From Granulicella sp. 5B5 (GTDB lineage: Bacteria; Acidobacteriota; Terriglobia; Terriglobales; Acidobacteriaceae): a DNA stretch of 64,000 nucleotides. Below the pieces are notes generated by a model. The model made no database searches, was not told the origin of the DNA, and saw only the letters and a list, made by a program, of their open reading frames with translations. A program made the translations under genes and the position numbers. Where the stretch lies: positions 558,001 through 622,000 of the forward strand of contig NZ_CP046444.1 of NCBI RefSeq assembly GCF_014083945.1. Reading direction: 5' to 3'. Below, piece by piece: positions 25,201-33,922 of the stretch. How positions within the stretch are numbered: the stretch's first letter is position 1; every line of letters starts with the position of its first letter.

Positions 25201-26945
25201 GGGTGCGCCTTGTCCAGCAGGTGCGCCCACGGCCCAAACCGCGTATTCAACGAAACCACAATCGCCTCGCGCAGCGGATCGATCGCCGGGTTCGTCACCT
25301 GCGCAAACCGTTGCCGGAAGTACGCATACAGCGGTCGCGGACTCTTCGCCAGAAACGCCAGCGGCGTATCGTCACCCATCGACCACACCGCGTCCTTGCC
25401 TGTCGCCGCCATCGGCTTCAGGATCATGTTCACGTCTTCCTTCGTGTACCCAAAGCCCTTCTGCAGCGCAGCCACGCGCTCCGCCTCGGTCGGTGTCACC
25501 TCCACCGGCACCAGCGGCGTCTGCTCCACCAGCTTCGCGTACGTCGCCTTCGCGTCGAAGGCCTTCAGCATCTCGTCGTTGTGATAGATCACATGCTCAT
25601 CCATATCGAGCGCGATCATCTGCCCCGGCCCCAGACGTCCGCTCTCCAGGATCGTCTCCGGATCGAGGTCCACCAGTCCCGCTTCACTGCCTGCCACCAC
25701 AATGCCGTCCGTCGTAATCGCGTAACGACAAGGCCGCAGTCCATTGCGGTCCAGCGCAGCACCTACAGCCACGCCATCCGAGTACGCAATCGCCGCCGGG
25801 CCGTCCCACGGCTCCGTGCAACCCGAGTGGTACTGCAGAAATGGGCTCTCATAGCTCACCGTCGCCCGCGCAGGCGGCAGCAGCATCCGCACACTCTCTG
25901 AGATCGTGCGCCCGTTCTGGCTGATCAGCTCGATCGTCTCATCCAGGCTCGTCGAGTCCGTGCCGTCCTTCGTGTGTACCGGCTTGCACTCCACCGGCAG
26001 CGTTGAATCGCGCGCCACCATGCGGCTGCGATTACCCCACACCGTATTGATCTCGCCGTTGTGCCCCAGCTTGCGCCCCGGCTGCGCACGGTGCCACGCC
26101 GGCAGCGTGTTCGTCGCATACCGCTGATGAAACAGCGCAAACCGCGTCACATACTCCGGGTCCGCCAGGTCTGGGTAGAACTCCGGCAGCAGGCTCCCCA
26201 TGCACATCGCCTTGTACACCACCGTCGTCGTCGACAGCGAGCAGACATACCCCGTCACCTCGCCCAGCTCCACCGCGCGCTCAAACTGTTTGCGCGCTAG
26301 GTACAGCCGCCGCTCCATACACTCCTCATACTCGGCCGACTGCGGATCGGGCATCGTCACCGCCGGATACTTGTTCCCCGCCTTCGACTCTGTGGCATCC
26401 ACCACCAGAATTTGTTTGATCACCGGCATCGTGCTCAGAGCAATCTCGCCCAGGACGCCCGGACGCACCGGCACCTCGCGCCAGCCCAGCACCTTCAGCC
26501 CCTGCGACGCGATCGCGCGGTTCATCACCTCTTCGGCCCGCGCCTCGCCCTTTGGCAGAAACAGCATCCCCACGCCCAGCGGCTGGTCGTCCGCCAGCGT
26601 CATCCCCATCGACTTCAGCAGCAGCGTCCGAGGCACGCTCGTCATCAGCCCAATGCCGTCCGAGCTCGTCCCATCGGCGGCCACGGCGCCACGATGCGCC
26701 AGCCGCTCCAGCGCAATCAGCGCGTCCCTCAAAATTTTATGGCTGTACTTGCCCTTCACCGACGCGACAAACCCCACACCACACGAATCGCGCTCAAACC
26801 GGCCATCAATCAGCGACGGGCCTTCACCCCGCAACCACCCCACCGGCAGCCCTGTCGAGTCGGTCGCAAAACCCCGCTCTCCCTGCCGCACACCAGCGCG
26901 CACCCCTTGTGCCCGCCACTCGCCCATCGCATAGCTCTCAAACAT
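22284..26945 (-). CDS. gltB: Glutamate synthase large subunit
   Basis: 1553 residues, full family length. A 54-residue propeptide precedes [13 protein letters not shown], where Cys55 would become the N-terminal nucleophile of the class II glutaminase domain after cleavage. The FMN-binding synthase domain has [34 protein letters not shown] and the 3Fe-4S ligands in [15 protein letters not shown]. The C-terminal GxGxG beta-helix domain is complete. It transfers the amide of glutamine to 2-oxoglutarate. No gltD is in the window, so the small subunit is encoded elsewhere or a ferredoxin is the donor. It is transcribed away from argR, whose pathway begins from glutamate. Confidence 0.97.
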   Translation of the reverse strand: [1553 protein letters not shown]

Positions 26946-27059
26946 AGCTCACTATATTCCGTTTCCCAGGACTTTCGTCACGCCTGCCCGCAAAGTCCCC
27001 GTGAAATTCGCCCCTGATAGACAGCTTCGCGGCCGCCCCAGAAAGCTCGTGGTACTGCC

Positions 27060-27088
27060 TTGACAACGTTCGTTTGTATATTTATACA
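27060..27088 (+). promoter_or_regulatory. argR promoter with probable ArgR operator (ARG box)
   Basis: A TTGACA box and a TATACA box are 17 bases apart, a strong sigma-70 layout. Overlapping the -10 is a perfect palindrome TGTATA-TT-TATACA (27075-27088). ArgR operators in other bacteria are AT-rich palindromes of this size near TGAATA-TT-TATTCA, so this is a good candidate for arginine-dependent autorepression of argR and the operon. A leader of more than 100 bases separates it from argR. Confidence 0.7.
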
Positions 27089-27203
27089 TGAGAAGTGGAT
27101 TTTTATGCAGCTTGTTCTGCTGCTTTTATCCACCAGTGGCGCTCTTTCGAGGCGTCACATTTTTGTTTCCTTAATGCTCGTACGGTTTCACTAACAATAC
27201 TGC

Positions 27204-27641
27204 ATGAAAAGCCAACGGCACAACGCGATCAAAGATCTCCTGGTGAAGACCACCGTCACCAATCAGGACGAACTGCGCCGTAAGCTCGAAACAAAGGGCA
27301 TCCACGTCACCCAGGCCACGCTCTCCCGCGACATCCGCGAGCTCCAGCTCGTCAAGGGCCCCAGCGGCTACGCCCTGCCCGCCAACGGCAACGGCGAAGA
27401 CGACATGCCCGCCACCGCCTCCGTCCTCGAAAGCTTCGGCCTCGAGGTCGTCCAGGCGCAGAACCTGCTCATCGTGCACACCACCATGGGCGGCGCACAG
27501 CCCGTCGCCGCCGCGCTCGACTCCGAAGCGTGGGACGAGGTCGTCGGCACCATCGCCGGCGACAACGCCGTCCTCATCGTCTGCCCCGACAACACCGCCG
27601 CCGCCGCGCTCAAAGCCCGCATCGAGACCTACCTTGTCTAA
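27204..27641 (+). CDS. argR: Arginine repressor
   Basis: 145 residues. The N-terminal winged helix contains TNQDELRRKLETKGIHVTQATLSRDIREL, with the TxSRD recognition motif; the C-terminal hexamerisation and arginine-binding domain ends with GTIAGDNAVLIVCPD, where the second Asp of the usual GDD/GDDT loop is Asn. It senses arginine and binds ARG boxes. It is first gene of the arginine cluster and lies just after a palindrome that it probably binds. Confidence 0.95.
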   Translation: MKSQRHNAIKDLLVKTTVTNQDELRRKLETKGIHVTQATLSRDIRELQLVKGPSGYALPANGNGEDDMPATASVLESFGLEVVQAQNLLIVHTTMGGAQPVAAALDSEAWDEVVGTIAGDNAVLIVCPDNTAAAALKARIETYLV

Positions 27642-27675
27642 CAAATTCCATCTCGCGTTGCGTCTCACCCATAAC

Positions 27676-27760
27676 GATTGTCATCTCGACCGGAGCGAAC
27701 GGCTTCATCGTTCGCGCAGCGGAGAGACCCCTGTATCTGGAAGCAGCGACACCGCTGGAG
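27676..27760. repeat. Family E repeat between argR and argC
   Basis: TCATCTCGACCGGAGCGAAC, then CGCAGCGGAGAGACCCCTGT. The core (CTCGACCGGAGCG ... GTGGAGAGA) recurs at 46.68 and 47.91 kb. An in-frame extension of argC would begin inside it and is rejected. Confidence 0.75.
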
Positions 27761-27770
27761 GACACTGCGC

Positions 27771-28832
27771 ATGACCACGACCTCCTCGCTTCGCACCGCC
27801 GTCCTCGGCGTCACCGGCTACTCCGGCGCAGAGCTCGTGCGCCTGCTGCTCGACCACCCAAGCCTGCAGTCGCATCCGCCGTTGCTCTTAGGACGCGCCA
27901 GTTCGGAGTCCATCGCCCTCACCAGCATCCATCCACAGCTCTCCGGCCTGCCCCACGCCGACGAGCTTTCCGTCGTCCCCTTCGACCTCAAGCTCCTCGT
28001 CGAAGAGATGATCGATATCCTCTTCCTAGCCACGCCACACGAGCAATCCCGCGAAGAAGTCCCTGCCCTCATCGCGGCAGGCATCCGCGTGATCGACCTC
28101 TCCGGCGCCTGGCGCTTGCAGCACGAATCCAACCGCGCCGTCTACAAGCTCCACGACGCCGACCCCACCGTCGCCGCACAGCTCCAGGCCGAAGCCGTCT
28201 ACGGCTCACCCGAGCTCCACGCCGAGCAGATCAAAACCGCCCGCCTAGTCGCCAATCCCGGCTGCTACGCGACTTCCATCCTCCTCGCGCTCGCGCCGCT
28301 CATCCGCGCCAACGTCCTCGACCTCAACCACGGCATCATCGCCGACGCCAAATCCGGAGTCTCCGGCGCCGGCAAGGCACCCACCGCGACCACACACTTC
28401 ATGTACGCGGCCGACAACCTCTCCGCCTACGCCGTCTTCGGCCACCGCCACACCGGCGAGCTCCTCGAACAGCTCCACCTCGACGCCAGCCAGATCCAGT
28501 TCACCCCCCACCTGCTGCCCATCCCGCGCGGGATTTTATCGACGATTTACGTTCGGCTCGCCCAGCCCGGCAGCATCATAAGTATTCAGTCGCTTTATGA
28601 CGAGTTCTACGCCAACGCGCCGCTCGTCCGTGTCCGCCGCTCGCCTGCGCTGCCGCAGATCCAGCACGTCGTCCGCACCGCTTTCTGCGACCTCGGCTTC
28701 CAGCTCGCGCCCGACGGCAACCGGCTGGTCATCATCTCCTGCCTCGACAACCTGCTCAAGGGCGCAGCCTCCCAGGCGGTTGAAAACATGAATCTCATGG
28801 CCGGCTTCCCCCAATCCTCGGGCCTGCGATGA
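27771..28832 (+). CDS. argC: N-acetyl-gamma-glutamyl-phosphate reductase
   Basis: 353 residues from the ATG at 27771, preceded by GGAGGACAC. NADP-binding VLGVTGYSGAELVRLL, FLATPHEQS, VIDLSGAWRL and the catalytic Cys in VANPGCYATS. SGAGKAPTATTHF and FTPHLLPIPRGIL are also family marks. It reduces N-acetylglutamyl phosphate to the semialdehyde, the third step of arginine synthesis. Confidence 0.96.
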   Translation: MTTTSSLRTAVLGVTGYSGAELVRLLLDHPSLQSHPPLLLGRASSESIALTSIHPQLSGLPHADELSVVPFDLKLLVEEMIDILFLATPHEQSREEVPALIAAGIRVIDLSGAWRLQHESNRAVYKLHDADPTVAAQLQAEAVYGSPELHAEQIKTARLVANPGCYATSILLALAPLIRANVLDLNHGIIADAKSGVSGAGKAPTATTHFMYAADNLSAYAVFGHRHTGELLEQLHLDASQIQFTPHLLPIPRGILSTIYVRLAQPGSIISIQSLYDEFYANAPLVRVRRSPALPQIQHVVRTAFCDLGFQLAPDGNRLVIISCLDNLLKGAASQAVENMNLMAGFPQSSGLR

Positions 28833-28851
28833 TGCCGTGGCGAAACTCGGC

Positions 28852-28905
28852 TAACTTCGCAAACTTTGCGGGAACGCCTTTGCTCTTGCCTTTGCCTTTG
28901 CCTTC
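28852..28905. repeat. Family C repeat between argC and argB
   Basis: CGAAACTCGGCTAACTTCGC, AAACTTTGCGGGAACGC, then four CTTTGC/CTTGC-type hexamers. It leaves just enough room for the argB ribosome site (CGGAG). Confidence 0.65.
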
Positions 28906-28923
28906 CAGTTACGGAGTAACCAA

Positions 28924-29706
28924 ATGAAATTCGTAGTCAAACTCGGCGGTGCCACCCTGCAGGACCCATCTCTCCTGCAAACCTGCGCCAAAGCCGTCAC
29001 CCAGCTCGCGCAGGACGGCCACCAGGTGGCGCTCGTCCACGGCGGCGGCGTCCAGCTCACCAAGCTCCTCGACCAGATGGGCAAAAAATCCGAGTTCGTC
29101 GCCGGCCTCCGCATCACCGACGCCGAAACCCGCGACGCCGCCCTCATGGTCCTCGGCGGCCGCGTCAACAAGTCGCTCGTCGCGGCACTCACCCAGTGCG
29201 GCCAGTCCGCCATGGGTCTCACCGGCGGCGACGGCCACGTCTTCCGTGCGCGCAAGAAGAAGACCAACCCCGACCTCGGCTTCGTCGGCGAGATCGCCGC
29301 CACCGACCCCAAGTGGCTCGACGCCATCTGGACCATGGGCGCCGTCCCCGTCATCTCCTCCATCGCCCTCGGCTTCGACGGCGAGTACTACAACATCAAC
29401 GCCGACGAGATGGCCGCCGCCACCGCCGTCGCCACCCACGCCGACGCCCTCGTCTTCCTCACCGACGTCCCCGGCGTCAAAGGCGCCGACGGCAGCGTCC
29501 TGCGCTGGCTGCACCTCAAGGACATCCCCGCCCTCGAAGCCTCCGCCGTCGTCTCCGGCGGCATGTTGCCCAAGCTCAACGCCTGCAAGGAGGCCCTCAC
29601 CCACGGTGTCAAACGCGTGCGCATCCTGCCCGCCAACTCCGCCGCCCTCCTGCCCGACCTCATCAGCTCCCGCATCGACGACGGAACGGAGGTCATCGCC
29701 GCCTAG
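28924..29706 (+). CDS. argB: Acetylglutamate kinase
   Basis: 260 residues of the amino acid kinase fold. VVKLGGATL and LVHGGGVQLTKLL bind the phosphates, GLRITDAETRDAALMVLGGRVNKSLVAAL is a strong family segment, INADEMAAATA and LTDVPGVKG follow. The N-terminal arginine-sensing helix of long, feedback-inhibited NAGKs is missing, so this is the short E. coli-like form; arginine control is then expected at ArgR and the acetyltransferase. CGGAG precedes the ATG. Confidence 0.95.
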   Translation: MKFVVKLGGATLQDPSLLQTCAKAVTQLAQDGHQVALVHGGGVQLTKLLDQMGKKSEFVAGLRITDAETRDAALMVLGGRVNKSLVAALTQCGQSAMGLTGGDGHVFRARKKKTNPDLGFVGEIAATDPKWLDAIWTMGAVPVISSIALGFDGEYYNINADEMAAATAVATHADALVFLTDVPGVKGADGSVLRWLHLKDIPALEASAVVSGGMLPKLNACKEALTHGVKRVRILPANSAALLPDLISSRIDDGTEVIAA

Positions 29707-29710
29707 CATT

Positions 29711-29838
29711 TTGTTTGTCATTCCCAAAGGGAATCTGCCCCAAAAGGAATCTGTTTCTGTAGTTGCTCTTGCTTTTCTTTCTGTCATTCCGACCCTGAGC
29801 GAAGCCGAAGGGGAGGAACCTGCTTCTTGCTCGCAGCC
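29711..29838. repeat. Family F and family E-like repeats between argB and argD
   Basis: TTGTTTGTCATTCCCAAAGG followed by GAATCTG (family F; second copy at 32.33 kb), then TCATTCCGACCCTGAGCGAA and GGGGAGGAACCTGCTTCTTG (family E-like; relative at 49.47 kb). No coding sequence; the open frame across it belongs to the argD frame but precedes its ribosome site. Confidence 0.7.
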
Positions 29839-29866
29839 GCAACACTCTAAACCGGAGGCACCACCC

Positions 29867-31120
29867 ATGACCCTCGCCGAACTCCAGGCCGCCGAATCCA
29901 AACTTCTCCTCCAGACCTACGCCCGCTACCCTCTGCAATTCGTCAGCGGCCACGGCGTCCACCTCCGCGACGAGCACGGCAACGACTATCTCGACCTGCT
30001 CTCCGGCATCGGCGTCTGCGCGCTCGGCTACAACCACCCCGCCATCACCCGCGCCCTGACAGAGCAGGCCCAGAAGCTCATCCACACCAGCAACCTCTTC
30101 TACAACGCCGGCACCACAGAGCTCGCCCTCCGCCTCACCGAGATCACCGGCCTCGACCGCGTCTTCTTCTGCAACTCCGGCACCGAGGCATGGGAGGCCG
30201 CGCTCAAGCTCGCCCGCGCCAACGCCACTATGCTCCGCGCCGAAGGCAAGCAGATCGGCACCAAATTCATCGCCCTGGACAACAGCTTCCACGGTCGCTC
30301 CATGGGCGCCGTCTCCACTACGCACAAGGCCCTCTACCGCGAGCCCTTCGCCCCGCTCATCCCCGGCGTCGAGTTCATCCCCATGAACGACATCGCAGCC
30401 CTGCGCGCCGCGTTTAGCAACAAGGTCTGCGGCATCTGCATCGAGGTCCTGCAAGGCGAAGGCGGCATCAACCCGATCTCCGAAGAACTCCTAAGCGAGG
30501 CAAGAGCCCTCTGCGACTCCAACGGCGCTCTCCTGCTCCTCGACGAGATCCAGTCCGGCATGGGCCGCACCGGCAAGTGGTGCGCCTACCAGCACTACAG
30601 CGTGCGCCCGGACGTCACCACGCTCGCCAAGCCCATGGCCGGCGGCGTCCCCATCGGCGCCATGCTCTGCACCGACGCCGCAGCCCGCGCCATCACCCCC
30701 GGCATGCACGGGACGACATTCGGTGGTAATCCATTGGCCGTGGCAGTAGCCATCGCCGTCATCGACGAGATCAAATCCGCCAACCTCCTCGACCACATCA
30801 ACGAGGTCGGCGACTACTTCCACGCACAACTTCTCGCTCTACAATCGAAGCACGAGGCCATCAAGCAGGTACGCGGCCTCGGCCTCATGCTCGGCCTTGA
30901 GCTGCACTCCGCCGACCTCGCAAAGACCATCCTCGGCGACATGCAGCAACGCCGCATCATCCTCAACCGCACGCATGAGACCGTGCTCCGCTTCCTGCCG
31001 CCCTATCTCATCACCCGCGAGCACGTCGACCAGACCATCGCCGCCCTCGACCAACTGCTCACCCAACACTCCACTGGAGACGCCGTAGCTTTGAAGGGAA
31101 CAGCTACACAGTTGCTTTGA
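29867..31120 (+). CDS. argD: Acetylornithine aminotransferase
   Basis: 417 residues, class III PLP aminotransferase. The ATG follows CCGGAGG. Key parts: LLSGIGVCALGYNHPAI, FCNSGTEAWEAALKLAR, SFHGRSMGAVSTTHK, LLLDEIQSGMGRTG and the PLP Lys in TTLAKPMAGGVPIGAM; HGTTFGGNPLA is also diagnostic. It forms N-acetylornithine. The last about 12 residues (after HSTGD) are encoded by the first units of a 26-base tandem repeat, which also supplies the stop codon. Confidence 0.95.
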   Translation: MTLAELQAAESKLLLQTYARYPLQFVSGHGVHLRDEHGNDYLDLLSGIGVCALGYNHPAITRALTEQAQKLIHTSNLFYNAGTTELALRLTEITGLDRVFFCNSGTEAWEAALKLARANATMLRAEGKQIGTKFIALDNSFHGRSMGAVSTTHKALYREPFAPLIPGVEFIPMNDIAALRAAFSNKVCGICIEVLQGEGGINPISEELLSEARALCDSNGALLLLDEIQSGMGRTGKWCAYQHYSVRPDVTTLAKPMAGGVPIGAMLCTDAAARAITPGMHGTTFGGNPLAVAVAIAVIDEIKSANLLDHINEVGDYFHAQLLALQSKHEAIKQVRGLGLMLGLELHSADLAKTILGDMQQRRIILNRTHETVLRFLPPYLITREHVDQTIAALDQLLTQHSTGDAVALKGTATQLL

Positions 31121-31213
31121 AGGGAACAGCAGCGCAGTTGCTTTGAAGGGGACGGGCTTCAGCCCGTCCGTTCACAATCGCTAATCAGAGCGGGGCTTTA
31201 GCCCCGGAGGGAG
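31088..31213. repeat. 26-base tandem repeat plus family A paired hairpin
   Basis: Two tandem 26-base units (31088-31113, 31114-31139), each GCTTTGAAGGGAACAGC plus nine bases, run into a family A element with the same GCTTTGAAGGGG lead: GACGGGC-TTCA-GCCCGTC, then CGGGGC-TTTA-GCCCCGGAGGG. The tandem units look like duplications of the family A left end. The first unit lies inside argD. Confidence 0.85.
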
Positions 31214-31244
31214 AGAGCCTCCCGTCGTTGTAGGAGTCTTCAAA

Positions 31245-32300
31245 ATGGAAAACAAGACCATCGTCATGAACACCCCCAAGTCCGCCACCCTCGGCATCCA
31301 GTCCGACACCGCCTTCACTGAGACCGCCAAGGGCCTCGCCGGCCGCGACCTCACCTCCATCGCCGATCTCTCCGTCAGCGAGATGGCCGCGATTCTGGAA
31401 CTCGCTCATGCGGTAAAGTCCACTCCTGAAGACTTCCGCCACGCCCTCGACGCCAAGCAGATGGTCATGTTCTTCGAGAAGGCCTCGCTCCGCACACGCC
31501 TCACCTTTGAGGTCGCCATGAACACCGTCGGCGGCAACGCCCTCTTCGTCGACCAGACCAAGGAGCCCCTCGGCGAGCGCGAGTCCATCCCCGACGTCGC
31601 CCGCAACCTCGAGCGCTGGATGAACGTCATCGTCCTCCGCACCTACGCGCACGACACCGTCACCGAGATGGCCGCGCACGCCAAGGTCCCCGTCATCAAC
31701 GCCCTCTCCGACCTCGAGCACCCCTGCCAGGCCATCACCGACTTCTTCACCCTTGAAGAGCACTTCGGCTCCGTCGAAGGCCTCAAGTTCACCTACGTCG
31801 GCGACGGCAACAACGTCTGCCACTCGCTCATGCTCGCCGGCGCTCTGCTCGGCTCACACGTCACCGTTGCGACACCGAAGAACTTCGCGCCGAAGCTAGA
31901 GATCGTCCACAAGGCCATCGAGCTCGCCGAGCACACCGGCGCCACCCTCACCATCACCACCGACCCCATCAAGGCCGCCACCGGCGCCGACGCCATCTAC
32001 ACCGACGTCTGCACCTCCATGGGCCAGGAGCACGAAGCCGCCCGCCGCGCCCCCATCTTCAAGCCCTACCAGGTCAACGACGACCTTATGAAGCTCGCGC
32101 AGGACTCCGCCGTCTTCATGCACTGCCTCCCCGCCCACCGCGGTGCCGAAGTCACCGACACCGTCCTTGACGGCCCACAGTCCATCGTCTTCGACCAGGC
32201 CGAAAACCGCATGCACGCCCAGAAGGCCATCACCCTCATGCTCCTCGGCGGCGCAAAACGCCTCCCCAACCCGCGCACCCGAACCCGCACAAAGCGCTAA
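31245..32300 (+). CDS. argF: Ornithine carbamoyltransferase
   Basis: 351 residues. The carbamoyl phosphate loop reads FEKASLRTRLTFE, followed by HPCQ (LEHPCQAITDFF) and the ornithine-site HCLPAHRG. There is an N-terminal extension of about 30 residues and a basic C-terminal tail (PNPRTRTRTKR) beyond the usual length. AGGAG precedes the ATG. It makes citrulline. The STRTR-type motif has Leu for Thr, a variant seen in other ornithine enzymes; acetylornithine carbamoyltransferase is possible but less likely with this argD-argF-argG order. Confidence 0.93.
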   Translation: MENKTIVMNTPKSATLGIQSDTAFTETAKGLAGRDLTSIADLSVSEMAAILELAHAVKSTPEDFRHALDAKQMVMFFEKASLRTRLTFEVAMNTVGGNALFVDQTKEPLGERESIPDVARNLERWMNVIVLRTYAHDTVTEMAAHAKVPVINALSDLEHPCQAITDFFTLEEHFGSVEGLKFTYVGDGNNVCHSLMLAGALLGSHVTVATPKNFAPKLEIVHKAIELAEHTGATLTITTDPIKAATGADAIYTDVCTSMGQEHEAARRAPIFKPYQVNDDLMKLAQDSAVFMHCLPAHRGAEVTDTVLDGPQSIVFDQAENRMHAQKAITLMLLGGAKRLPNPRTRTRTKR

Positions 32301-32320
32301 CCCTCGTTGCCGTTGCTTTT

Positions 32321-32440
32321 CTTGTTTGTCATTCCCAAAGGGAATCTGCTTCTGTCGTTGCCGTTGTTTGTTCTACATCGCGTAACTTTCTTTTAAAAAC
32401 TTCGCGAACTCTGCGTGAAAGCTTTTGCTTTTGTTCTTGC
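32321..32440. repeat. Family F plus family C repeats between argF and argG
   Basis: TTGTTTGTCATTCCCAAAGG with GAATCTGCTTCTGTCGTTG, then CGCGTAACTTTCTTTTAAAA and ACTTCGCGAACTCTGCGTGA. The second part is nearly identical to the copy at 50.36 kb. Confidence 0.8.
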
Positions 32441-32444
32441 TTAG

Positions 32445-33794
<1,350 letters not shown>

Positions 33795-33829
33795 TCCATT
33801 GCCGGGTTGGCAAAACTGCCTACCCAGCC

Positions 33830-33905
33830 CAGACAAAACTTTGCGAAACTTGGCGTCTTTACTCTGCGCACTTTGCGTGAAAGCTTTTGCATTTGTCGTT
33901 GCTTG
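33830..33905. repeat. Family C repeat between argG and argH
   Basis: ACTTTGCGAAACTTGGCGTC, then CTCTGCGCACTTTGCGTGAA and AGCTTTTGC. GCG recurs about every 10 bases. It ends shortly before the argH GAGGA ribosome site. Confidence 0.75.
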
Positions 33906-33922
33906 TTTCACCCCGAGGAACC

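Noticed and set aside
22383-25901. A 1172-codon open frame on the plus strand
   Set aside because: Antisense shadow of gltB with the same Arg/His/Leu-rich composition and no motif.
28949-29866. Upstream in-frame extension of argD overlapping argB
   Set aside because: Ser/Pro/Thr-rich shadow of argB; argD has its own CCGGAGG site and a family-typical start at 29867.
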